This document shows, piece by piece, positions 57,111 to 64,000 of a stretch of DNA of 64,000 nt. A program made the position numbers and the translations under genes. Source of the DNA: Methanocella_A sp049676595 (GTDB lineage: Archaea; Halobacteriota; Methanocellia; Methanocellales; Methanocellaceae); assembly GCF_049676595.1 (NCBI RefSeq), contig NZ_CP187259.1, forward strand, positions 2,356,001 to 2,420,000, in the 5' to 3' direction. The notes under the pieces were generated by a model. The model did no database searches. It was not told where the DNA came from and was given only the letters and a program-made list of their open reading frames with translations. Within the stretch, counting starts at the first letter, position 1. Each line of letters opens with the position of its first letter.

Positions 57111-57341
57111 GATCTGTTTCCAGATTTGTACTGCCGTGGAGAAATAGTGATATGCAGGCTTATAGCAGCCCTTTAGGTAAAATATATCAGCCTGCGGACC
57201 GATATGTTAAAAGTGCTGCATGAAGCTGCGATTATGGCTGACAGCGGCTCGCATTATGGGACTCGCAGCAGGTGAGTCACATGATTAGTCTTAAGTACGA
57301 GCAATACGTAGAAGTGTCAAATCCGGGCAGGAAAGATCACT

Positions 57342-57743
57342 ATGGCGGGAAAAAATGGCGTGACAGGAATTTCCAGAGACTTAATCAAGCTCATCATGGA
57401 AGCCAGCAAGTCCTCCCACCCTCACGAGTTCGCCGCCCTGCTGAGGGCAGAGAAGGGCGTGATCAGTGAAATGCTCCTGGTTCCGGGCACTGCCTCCGAC
57501 GAGGATTCCGCGATCATGATGTTTCACATGATGCCCATCGATCGCTCCATCGTAGGCTCGGTGCATAGCCACCCTGTCCACGATCTCCGGTACTCCGATG
57601 CCGACCTGCACATGTTCGGCAGCAAAGGGGCATATAACTTCATCGTGACCTACCCGTACGGAGAAAATGACTGGGTTTGCTACAACCCCCGGGGAGAAAG
57701 AGTGGCAATCCAGGTCGTCGAGGATCAGGCAGGAGGCAACTGA
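57342..57743 (+). CDS. JAMM/Mov34 (MPN) domain protein
   Basis: Protein of 133 residues with a complete JAMM zinc-protease signature: Glu in HPHEFAALLRAEKG, then HSHP in GSVHSHPVHDLRYSDADLHMF with the following Asp. JAMM enzymes cut isopeptide bonds; archaeal ones can remove the ubiquitin-like SAMP proteins or act in sulfur transfer. The start ATG 57342 follows AGGAAAG. It lies 2 bases before ribL, so the two are co-translated. Confidence 0.87.
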   Translation: MAGKNGVTGISRDLIKLIMEASKSSHPHEFAALLRAEKGVISEMLLVPGTASDEDSAIMMFHMMPIDRSIVGSVHSHPVHDLRYSDADLHMFGSKGAYNFIVTYPYGENDWVCYNPRGERVAIQVVEDQAGGN

Positions 57744-57745
57744 GG

Positions 57746-58168
57746 ATGGTTCGCAGAGTCGTCGCAACAGGCACCTTTGACATCCTGCATCCGGGCCACG
57801 TACTGTACCTATGCGAGGCCCGAAAGCTCGGAGACGAGCTGTGGGTCATCGTCGCGAGAGAGAACACTATCAAGCACAAGCGCAAGCCGCTGATACCTGA
57901 AGAGCAGAGGCTTTTCATGGTGCGGTCGCTCAAGTGTGTCGATCATGCCGTGCTGGGAAGCGAAACCGATATGTTCGAGCCGATCAGGCAAATCCAGCCC
58001 GAAGTCATCGTCATCGGCTTCAACCAGCACTGGGACGAAAACGAGCTGAAAAAACAGCTGGCCGAGAGAGGGATCAAGGCAGAGGTCGTCAGGATACCGA
58101 CGTCTGACCTCTCGCCTTACGCGTCCAGCCGCACAATCAGGCAGAAGATCAAGGAAAGCGATCCTTAG
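57746..58168 (+). CDS. ribL: FAD synthetase (archaeal RibL)
   Basis: Nucleotidyltransferase of 140 residues, which adenylates FMN to FAD. VVATGTFDILHPGHVLYLCEA contains the HxGH motif; SSRTIRQKI is the ISSTxxR-like motif at the end. Cys residues are present, as in the Methanocaldococcus enzyme. ATG 57746 follows AGGAGG (57731). It is 2 bases after the JAMM gene and 11 bases before argC. Confidence 0.85.
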   Translation: MVRRVVATGTFDILHPGHVLYLCEARKLGDELWVIVARENTIKHKRKPLIPEEQRLFMVRSLKCVDHAVLGSETDMFEPIRQIQPEVIVIGFNQHWDENELKKQLAERGIKAEVVRIPTSDLSPYASSRTIRQKIKESDP

Positions 58169-58179
58169 GTGAAAGAAAT

Positions 58180-59184
58180 ATGTTAAAGATCGGGATTGTT
58201 GGCGGCACCGGCTACACCGGTGGCGAATTACTGAGGCTTCTTTCGATACACCCGCTGGCCGAAATCACCGTGGTAACCTCACGGAAGCAGGCAGGCCAGC
58301 CCGTGGACACAGTCCACCCCAACCTGAAGAGCCTCGTAGACCTGAAGTTCGAGGACCTCGAACCGGCGAAGATCGCGGAGAAGTGCGATCTAGTCTTCAC
58401 GGCAGTACCGCACGGAGCAGCAATGGCGATCGTGCCGGAGCTGCTGAAGCAGGGCTTAAGAGTCATCGACCTGAGCGCCGACTACAGGCTGCCGGTAGAA
58501 AAGTTTGAGAATGTCTACGGTAAGAAGCACCTCGATCCGAGAGAGGTTGTGTACGGCTTGCCTGAGCTACACCCCGAAGTTAAGGATGCCATGATGATCG
58601 CGAACCCGGGATGCTATCCCACCGGTGCAAACCTGGCATGCGCGCCGCTGATCGCCCAGGGCCTGGTCAACAGGGCAGTCGTAGACTCGAAATCCGGCAT
58701 TTCCGGCGCCGGACAGGAGCCTACTGAGGGCTCCCACTACCCCAACGTAACCCAGGGAGTGAGACCGTACAACCTGACCACTCACAGACATGGTGCAGAG
58801 ATCGAGCAGGAGATGCACCGGCTCAACAACAGCACCAGAATTCACTTCACGCCCCACGTCATCCCGTCGACCAGGGGCATCGCGACCACAGCTCACCTCT
58901 TCGTAGATGAGCCGCTCACGACCGAACAGGTGCAGGATATATACGAGGAGTTCTATAAGAACAAGCCGTTTGTCCGGCTCCAGAAGCCATCGCTGGCCAA
59001 CGTCAGAGGCAGCAACTTCTGCGACATCGCCTTCGAGGTCGAGAAGAACTCCGACCGCATCGTCGTAGTCTCGGCCATCGACAACATGGTCAAGGGCGCC
59101 TCCGGACAGGCCATCCAGAACATGAACCTCATGTACGGGTTCGACGAGCGCACCGGCCTCTGGACCAGCGGCCTGGCGCCATAG
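58180..59184 (+). CDS. argC: N-acetyl-gamma-glutamyl-phosphate reductase
   Basis: Arginine pathway reductase, 334 residues, NADPH-dependent. The Rossmann motif VGGTGYTGGELLRLL opens it; the catalytic Cys is in ANPGCYPTGANLA and GNFCDI-like NFCDIAFEVEKNSDRIVVV follows. ATG 58180 follows GGTGA. Next gene 11 bases downstream. Confidence 0.95.
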   Translation: MLKIGIVGGTGYTGGELLRLLSIHPLAEITVVTSRKQAGQPVDTVHPNLKSLVDLKFEDLEPAKIAEKCDLVFTAVPHGAAMAIVPELLKQGLRVIDLSADYRLPVEKFENVYGKKHLDPREVVYGLPELHPEVKDAMMIANPGCYPTGANLACAPLIAQGLVNRAVVDSKSGISGAGQEPTEGSHYPNVTQGVRPYNLTTHRHGAEIEQEMHRLNNSTRIHFTPHVIPSTRGIATTAHLFVDEPLTTEQVQDIYEEFYKNKPFVRLQKPSLANVRGSNFCDIAFEVEKNSDRIVVVSAIDNMVKGASGQAIQNMNLMYGFDERTGLWTSGLAP

Positions 59185-59195
59185 GAGGAATAGTC

Positions 59196-59669
59196 TTGAA
59201 GGTAGAAGAGATCATGACCACAACGGTGATCACCTGCGCACCCGCGGATGCCATCCAGGATGTCATCAAGCTGATGAGCGAGAAGAACGTCAGCGGCATC
59301 CCTGTCATGGATAAGGGCAAGCTCGTGGGCATGGTCACCGAAGGGGACATCCTGAAGCTGCTCGCCGTCCCCCAGAAATCCGGCACCCTCTGGCTGCCGA
59401 GCCCGCTTGAAGTGATCCTGGAAATCCCCTTCAGGGAACTCATGCAGATCAGAGACCTGCAGAACGCTTACACAGACCTTGGGCACAAGCCAGTCAAGGA
59501 CGTCATGCACAAGGAAGTATGGACCACCACGCCGGAAACAGACATCGAAGATGCCGCGGCGGAAATGGTCAGGCGTAAAGTCAACAGGCTGCCCGTCGTG
59601 AAAGCCGGCCAGCTGGTAGGAATTGTCACTAGAGACGATATCATTCACGGTTTAGGTGGAAGAAAATGA
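59196..59669 (+). CDS. CBS-domain pair protein within the arg operon
   Basis: Protein of 157 residues with two CBS motifs: VEEIMTTTVITCAPADAIQD with VSGIPVMDKGKLVGMVTEGD, and VKDVMHKEVWTTTPETDIED with VNRLPVVKAGQLVGIVTRDD. CBS pairs bind adenosine-type ligands and are energy or SAM sensors. It starts at TTG 59196 behind GGAGG. It lies between argC and argJ, and argJ starts inside its stop (ATGA overlap), so it is translated with them; it may regulate arginine synthesis (inference from position). Confidence 0.85.
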   Translation: MKVEEIMTTTVITCAPADAIQDVIKLMSEKNVSGIPVMDKGKLVGMVTEGDILKLLAVPQKSGTLWLPSPLEVILEIPFRELMQIRDLQNAYTDLGHKPVKDVMHKEVWTTTPETDIEDAAAEMVRRKVNRLPVVKAGQLVGIVTRDDIIHGLGGRK

Positions 59670-60847
59670 AAGAGGTAAAAGGCGGCATCTGCGCCGTCAA
59701 GGGTGTAAAGGCGTGGGGCATCAAGGAAGGTAAGATGGGCTTAGCGATCATGCTGGCCAAAGGCCCCGCAGCAGGCGTATTCACGCTGAACAAGGTCAAG
59801 GCAGCCCCGGTGTTGGTGTCACAGGATCACCTGAAGAAGAAGGGCAAAGAATTCAACGGCCTCATAGTCAACAGTGGCAACGCAAACGCATTCACGCACG
59901 AGCAGGGCATCAAGGACGCTATCACCATGGCCAACCTGCTGGCTAAAAAGCTGAATGTGGATCCCCACACGATCGGCGTCTCCTCGACGGGCGTCATCGG
60001 CAGGCCCATGAACATGCCCTGGTATAAAGATCACTTCGAGGAAGTATTTGCTAAGGTAACAAGCAAAACAGAGGGTAGCGAGATGGCTAACAAAGCCATC
60101 ATGACCACAGATCTGGTCCAGAAGTCTTTCGCCGTCGAGATCGAAGGCGGCATCCGCATCGGCGGCATCTGCAAAGGCTCCGGCATGATCGAGCCCAACA
60201 TGGGCACCATGCTCGCCTTTGTCTTTACTGACGCTAAGATCGGCCAGGCCCAGCTCCAGAAGTGCCTCAAGAAGGCCGCTGACAAGTCGTTCAACATGAT
60301 CGTCGTCGACGGCGACACCAGTACTAACGATAACCTGTTCATCATAGCCACAGGCGAAGCTGGCAAGCCGGACCTCAAAAAGTTCCAGGAAGGCCTGGAC
60401 ACCGTCTGCATGGAACTCGCCAAGAAAGTCGCCAGAGACGGCGAGGGCGCTACCAAGCTGATAGAGGCCACCGTCAACGGCGCAAAGTCGATCGAGGACG
60501 CCAGGCTGGCAGCCAAGGCAATCATCAGGTCGCCCCTGTTCAAGTCGGCGGTATACGGCACCGACCCCAACTGGGGCAGGGCAGTCTGTGCAGTCGGCTA
60601 CTCGGGCAGCGAGATCGACCCCCGCAAGGTCACCCTGGCCTTCTCCGATGGCAAGAGCAACGTGAAGCTGGTCGATGCGGGAGTGCCGAAGAGCGACGAG
60701 AAGACGCTGGCCAAGGCCAAGAAGATCATGGGCAGCGACCCCCTCTACGTAACTGTCGACCTCAAGCTCGGCAAGAGCACTGCCACGGCGTGGGGCTGCG
60801 ATCTGACGCACAAGTACGTGGACATCAACGCGTCGTACACGACGTAA
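59666..60847 (+). CDS. argJ: Arginine biosynthesis bifunctional protein ArgJ
   Basis: Ornithine acetyltransferase, with N-acetylglutamate synthase activity likely, 393 residues. It cleaves itself; the site is in KGSGMIEPNMGTMLAF before the Thr, which becomes the catalytic N-terminus. Further family features are GLIVNSGNANAFT and PNWGRAVCAVGYSG. ATG 59666 overlaps the CBS gene stop. No further arg gene follows in the window; a long non-coding region comes next. Confidence 0.95.
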   Translation: MKEVKGGICAVKGVKAWGIKEGKMGLAIMLAKGPAAGVFTLNKVKAAPVLVSQDHLKKKGKEFNGLIVNSGNANAFTHEQGIKDAITMANLLAKKLNVDPHTIGVSSTGVIGRPMNMPWYKDHFEEVFAKVTSKTEGSEMANKAIMTTDLVQKSFAVEIEGGIRIGGICKGSGMIEPNMGTMLAFVFTDAKIGQAQLQKCLKKAADKSFNMIVVDGDTSTNDNLFIIATGEAGKPDLKKFQEGLDTVCMELAKKVARDGEGATKLIEATVNGAKSIEDARLAAKAIIRSPLFKSAVYGTDPNWGRAVCAVGYSGSEIDPRKVTLAFSDGKSNVKLVDAGVPKSDEKTLAKAKKIMGSDPLYVTVDLKLGKSTATAWGCDLTHKYVDINASYTT

Positions 60848-60961
60848 ATATAGATAAAAATTGATGCGGTTAAGTTGGCGACCGGCCTACATGCAGAGGA
60901 TAGAAGATTATTTGCAGTAGCAGGTTGCCGACAAATCTTGTTCTTATTAATGTTCTCAGCG

Positions 60962-61200
60962 GGTCGACGTCCGACCTGATGGTCGGCCTACTACGGTTTT
61001 TCGGGTGCTCCGATGTCGGGGCCGGACTCGCACCCTCGTCGGCCCTACCTGGCTGCGCCTTCGGCAGCACCAGTCGAACCTCCTTCGCAAGTCCTAAGCA
61101 CCGCCACCTTCGGTGGGCGGTCATTACCCCGCCATCTCCGCATCCGGCTGATGCCGGACAAGCCCGAAAAACCTCCGTCGACCGCTACATTAGTGGTTTT
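60962..61200. repeat. Serial hairpin array between argJ and hisS
   Basis: Several inverted repeats in a row: CCGACC-TGAT-GGTCGG (60971-60986), GCTGC...GGCAGC (61052-61068), CCGCCACC-TTC-GGTGGGCGG (61101-61120), CCGGC-TGAT-GCCGG (61144-61157) and ACCGCTACATTAGTGGT (61181-61197). Two loop types recur, TGAT and C(TTCG)G. This resembles the array at 5302-5497. No gene seen in 60848-61266. Function unknown; the hisS promoter follows (GTTTAAATAC at about 61227). Confidence 0.6.
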
Positions 61201-61266
61201 TATGCAACATGAGAACTTATTAATAGTTTAAATACAGCCTATAAACTATCTTTTTAACGGCATAAC

Positions 61267-62568
61267 GTGGTTCAAATGAAATTCCAGTCACTTAAAGGGT
61301 TCAGGGACTTTTACCCCGAGGAGATGGCGGCACGCAGGGAGGTGCTGGACAAGATCTTCAGCGTAGTCCGGAGGTACGGGTTCAGGGAAGTCGATTCCCC
61401 CAGTGTCGAGTCGATGGAGCTGTTCAGGGTCAAGAGCGGCGAAGAGATCGTCCAGCAGACCTTCAGCTTTAAGGACAAGGGTGAGAGAGACATCACCCTG
61501 ATACCGGAACTGACCCCTACTGTAGCCCGCATGGTCGTCGACAAGGAAAAGACCCTGCGCAGGCCGATCAAGTGGTTCTCCATGCCCAAGATGTGGCGGT
61601 ACGAGGAACCCCAGTCCGGCAGGCTGAGAGAATTTTACCAGCTGAACGTGGACATCTACGGCGTCAAAGGCCCTGAGGCAGACGCTGAAGTACTGGCAGT
61701 AGGCATCGACCTGATGCTGAACCTGGGCCTGGAAGGCGAGTTCGTCTTCAAGGTCAGCGACCGCCGGTTCATGCAGGGCGCGCTGGAAGGCCTCGGTGTT
61801 ACGAATATACCACCAGTCTTCGCAGCCATCGACAAGCGTGGCAAGATTTCGCCGGAAGAGTTCAAGCAGCTGCTGGCCACTGCAGGGCTGAACGACTTCC
61901 AGATGGGCAAGCTGATTGCGATCCTGGACACAAGGGGTCCGATCATTGAAGCTCTGCCAAAGGTGAAGGGGTTACTGGCCAGGAACGATACGGTCATGGA
62001 AGGCATGGCCAACCTGGAAAAGCTCGCCGAGCTGATGACCATGTACAACATGGCCCAGTACTGCGAATTCGACCCGGCCATCATCCGGGGCCTTGCCTAT
62101 TATACGGGCACCGTGTTCGAGTGCTTCGACGTCAAAGGCGAATTAAGGGCGGTATTCGGCGGCGGCAGGTACGACAAGATCGTCGGCCTGTTCGGCGGCG
62201 AGGACATGCCGGCAGTCGGCTTCGGCATGGGCGATGCGGTCCTCGAAATCCTGATGAGAAGGGCAGGCGTCTGGCCTCAGGAGTCGATCACTACCGACTA
62301 CTATATACTTACGACTAAGCCCCAGTTCAAGGAGACCGAGACGTTCCTGGCACAGGCGCTGCGAGAGAATAACTTCGTCGTTGAGGTCGACCTGCAGGGC
62401 AGGAACTTCGGCAACCAGATGAAGTACGCCAACTCTATTGGTGCTAAGCACGTGCTGATCCTCGGCGACAAGGAAATGGCCGAAGGCAAGGTCACCGTCA
62501 AGAACATGGAGACCGGCGAACAGGCTATGAAAGAGATTAGAGAGCTGCTGAGCAGCGTGGGCCAGTGA
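61267..62568 (+). CDS. hisS: Histidyl-tRNA synthetase
   Basis: Class II aminoacyl-tRNA synthetase, 433 residues. Motif 1 region is KGFRDFYPEEMAARREVLDK; motif 2 is PKMWRYEEPQSGRLREFYQLNVDIYG; histidine motifs RGLAYYTGTVFECFD and GGGRYDKIVGLFGG; motif 3 AVGFGMGDAVLEIL. A C-terminal anticodon-binding domain follows (YILTTKPQFKETETFLAQAL). Start GTG 61267 or ATG 61276; MKFQSLKGFRDF from the second fits family better. Confidence 0.95.
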   Translation: MVQMKFQSLKGFRDFYPEEMAARREVLDKIFSVVRRYGFREVDSPSVESMELFRVKSGEEIVQQTFSFKDKGERDITLIPELTPTVARMVVDKEKTLRRPIKWFSMPKMWRYEEPQSGRLREFYQLNVDIYGVKGPEADAEVLAVGIDLMLNLGLEGEFVFKVSDRRFMQGALEGLGVTNIPPVFAAIDKRGKISPEEFKQLLATAGLNDFQMGKLIAILDTRGPIIEALPKVKGLLARNDTVMEGMANLEKLAELMTMYNMAQYCEFDPAIIRGLAYYTGTVFECFDVKGELRAVFGGGRYDKIVGLFGGEDMPAVGFGMGDAVLEILMRRAGVWPQESITTDYYILTTKPQFKETETFLAQALRENNFVVEVDLQGRNFGNQMKYANSIGAKHVLILGDKEMAEGKVTVKNMETGEQAMKEIRELLSSVGQ

Positions 62569-62628
62569 GAGAAAGCTGGCCATATTTTCTTTTATTAATA
62601 ATCTCTTAGATAGTTTATCGGTCTGTCC

Positions 62629-62761
62629 GGTACCATTTACTCAAAGTACACAAGGTACGCGAAGTACACGAAGGTACACCGGAAGATCGGCTTGTAGTCA
62701 GCCATTTTATCGAACTTTGCGTACTTCGTGTACTTCGAGTACTTCGTGTAAATGGTACGGG
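62629..62761. repeat. Quasi-palindromic element, family C (copy 2)
   Basis: Ends GGTACCATTTACTCAAAG and AGTACTTCGTGTAAATGGTACGG. Arms consist of CGAAGTACAC and GTGTACTTCG words; the core AAGATCGGCTTGTAGTCAGC matches copy 1 (AAGATCAGTTGCAATCAC) in part. About 133 bp, between hisS and the HicB-like gene. Confidence 0.8.
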
Positions 62762-62817
62762 CACTCATAGTAAAGGGTTTAAAAATGTCTATAAGCTGCT
62801 CAATTATATCTTTCGAG

Positions 62818-63054
62818 CTAACATTTGATAATTTCACCATTATCGGTCACTATTGGGCCGATCTCGAGACATATTTTGACTGTTTCAGTTGAGGGGATAT
62901 TAAAATAGGTCTTGACGACATCTCCAATATTATTCATCAGGACGTTCCAGTTCTTACCCTGCGTTACGATACCCAGTTCCCGGTTACTGGCCACAAGCAT
63001 TTTTTCGCCCTTGTGAATGCGTAGTGTGACTGATAGCATCCTGTCAACTTGCAT
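62818..63054 (-). CDS. HicB-like small protein
   Basis: Protein of 78 residues: KMLVASNRELGIVTQGKNWN and VLMNNIGDVVKTYFN recall the HicB/UPF0150 antitoxin fold (partial RNase H-like), in which strands end with ELPGCxxQG-like turns and a helix of EALxNIxEAI type. The call is by pattern only. No HicA toxin (dsRBD-like, GSH motif) is visible next to it. ATG 63054 follows GAGAGA. Probably an orphan, or not a toxin-antitoxin partner at all. Confidence 0.4.
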   Translation of the reverse strand: MQVDRMLSVTLRIHKGEKMLVASNRELGIVTQGKNWNVLMNNIGDVVKTYFNIPSTETVKICLEIGPIVTDNGEIIKC

Positions 63055-63084
63055 TACAGTCTCTCTTTTCCATTAATAAAATAC

Positions 63085-63339
63085 TTAGGTAGGTCTAAAC
63101 CGACAGGTCTTCTTGTACTCGTTCATCAGCGACGAGATCATCCTTTCAGCCCTGGTCTTCTCGCCAGTCCACGTATTGTAGGAGATGGACTCGGTCGCTC
63201 TGGCCTCCTGAGCCGGCCTCTTAGAGTTGACGTTGGGAGTGCCGTAGCCGATGATGATCATGAACATGCTGGTCCTGTCGGATAGATCCTCGTCCAGCTG
63301 GAAGAGCAGGTATGTCTTGCCCGAACAACTGGCATAATA
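63085..63339 (-). pseudogene. Possible gene remnant without start codon, unknown
   Basis: The frame from 63339 reads YYASCSGKTYLLFQLDEDLS, then MFMIIIGYGTPNVNSKRPAQ, and ends KKTCRFRPT. The first conventional start is ATG 63267, in the middle of what looks like a continuous domain. A stop lies just upstream of 63339, so the 5' part of the gene is missing or this is a non-coding frame. Family unknown. Confidence 0.3.
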
Positions 63340-63432
63340 TCAACCATAAATATATAATAGCCTGATTACCTTATTCAAGATCAGGGCTCGGAATTATCGA
63401 CCGGACGTCAGCCCCTAATTTCGAGTAACGTT

Positions 63433-64000
63433 ATGATTACGCTTCACGGAACCTGGACTACTGTCGATCCCCTGAATGGCACATTCTTCCTCTGGGGAGA
63501 GAGTGATCCAGCCATACAGCATAAAAGAAGAGGCAGGCCTCGGAAAAGCGCCGGAGAAAAGCGGCATCCGTTTCAGGCCGGCGTCAAAGAGCTGGAAGAG
63601 GGCGCCGGCACCATCAATTCGGCGTGTATGAAATATCTGGCAGATCCGAATGCACAGGCTGATCAAATATTAGTTTTACCGTCAACTACGGACAGGCCAC
63701 TGAGATCTGCGGGCCCTTCAGCACGGGAGTCAGGTGAAGAAAAAAGCCCTGACAGCGATTTTCAATTACTCCCGTGGACAGTGACCGGCATCAACATCAA
63801 GCCCGGGAATGCTCTGGTACTTCTATCCTCTTTAGCCGAATCACAAAAGCGAGTCGGGGATACCTCGATTGGCCCCGACCTGCTATACTGGAGCAGGGCA
63901 GCCAAGTTTACACTTAAGCTCCTGATAAGCCAGCAGTTCAGGCCGGAGCTCATCGAAGTGATGAGTGGAAAAGCATATAGCCGGTGGAGATTTGCGCTCA
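63433..64000 (+). CDS. N-terminal part of a SNF2-type helicase, runs off the window
   Basis: Frame open from ATG 63433 to the last base, 189 residues seen. The start MITLHGTWTTVDPLNGTFFLWGE and the later LLPWTVTGINIKPGNALVLL, DLLYWSRAAKFTLKLLISQQ resemble the N-terminal region that precedes the SNF2/HepA ATPase domain in SWIM/SNF2-type proteins. The helicase motifs lie outside. The many Pro/Glu/Ser residues around 90-110 form a linker. TATA-like AAATATATAATAG is at about 63347-63359. Length without the rest cannot be judged. Confidence 0.6.
   Translation, partial: MITLHGTWTTVDPLNGTFFLWGESDPAIQHKRRGRPRKSAGEKRHPFQAGVKELEEGAGTINSACMKYLADPNAQADQILVLPSTTDRPLRSAGPSARESGEEKSPDSDFQLLPWTVTGINIKPGNALVLLSSLAESQKRVGDTSIGPDLLYWSRAAKFTLKLLISQQFRPELIEVMSGKAYSRWRFAL

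Noticed and set aside
62637..62840. 67-codon open frame rich in Tyr/Lys/Phe
   Set aside because: It is a translation of the family C element; its peptide repeat (YTKYSKYTKYAKF) reflects the CGAAGTAC words.
62818..63339. Complete HicAB toxin-antitoxin module
   Set aside because: Only a HicB-like frame is visible; the neighbouring frame has no HicA features.

Overview
The window is archaeal. Archaeal-type information genes support this: an rpl11-rpl1-rpl10-rpl12 cluster behind secE-spt5, two FtsZ paralogues, GEK1-type D-aminoacyl-tRNA deacylase, a clamp-loader small subunit, aIF5A with agmatinase, an XPB/Bax1-like pair, uS15-RecJ-Pcc1 and archaeal FAD synthetase RibL. TATA boxes with near-leaderless starts, Thr/Pro-linker surface proteins and phenylacetate-CoA-ligase/F390-synthetase-like paralogues point to a methanogenic euryarchaeon. 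My best guess is Methanocellales (Rice Cluster I / Methanocella), which is inference and not proven by any marker here.

Layout. 1-7 kb: a MutS-like ATPase cut by the window edge, a PaaK-family ligase, two secreted proteins, a multi-hairpin intergenic region and a YkgJ-type Cys-cluster protein. 7-14 kb: ACT-domain protein with two more PaaK ligases, a zinc-ribbon orphan, a winged-helix protein and ftsZ2. 14-20 kb: secreted subtilisin, CsbD-like protein, a RmlD-like reductase, a TIM-barrel protein and a KaiC-like ATPase. 20-26 kb: ribosomal stalk operon, spt5, secE, ftsZ1 and dtdA, the last two in one uninterrupted reading frame. 27-36 kb: small membrane and secreted proteins, a PGF-CTERM-like transglutaminase protein, PEBP, RFC small subunit, a VIT-like protein and DUF211, interrupted by large repeat elements. 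36-47 kb: two peptidases, GlpA-like oxidoreductase, DUF192, PAS/GAF/DUF835 sensor, methyltransferase, peroxiredoxin and the XPB/Bax1 pair. 47-64 kb: a DUF2268-like protease, NAD kinase, aIF5A-agmatinase, two-part serine dehydratase, KGG protein, uS15-RecJ-Pcc1, a phosphodiesterase, JAMM-RibL-ArgC-CBS-ArgJ, HisRS, a HicB-like protein and the start of a SNF2-type helicase that runs off the window.

The most unusual content is non-coding. Four families of quasi-palindromic elements occupy most long gaps. In each, a degenerate tandem short-word array is followed by a short core and then by the inverse-complementary array. One family shows a conserved core in two copies, and one element is nested inside another. 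Two further gaps hold serial GC-rich hairpins, several closed by C(TTCG)G. Other leads are the stop-free dtdA/ftsZ1 junction and three genes whose best start codon appears to be ATT or ATC.

No rRNA, tRNA, CRISPR array or intact transposase gene was recognised. Family names come from recognising motifs by eye; no database search was possible.
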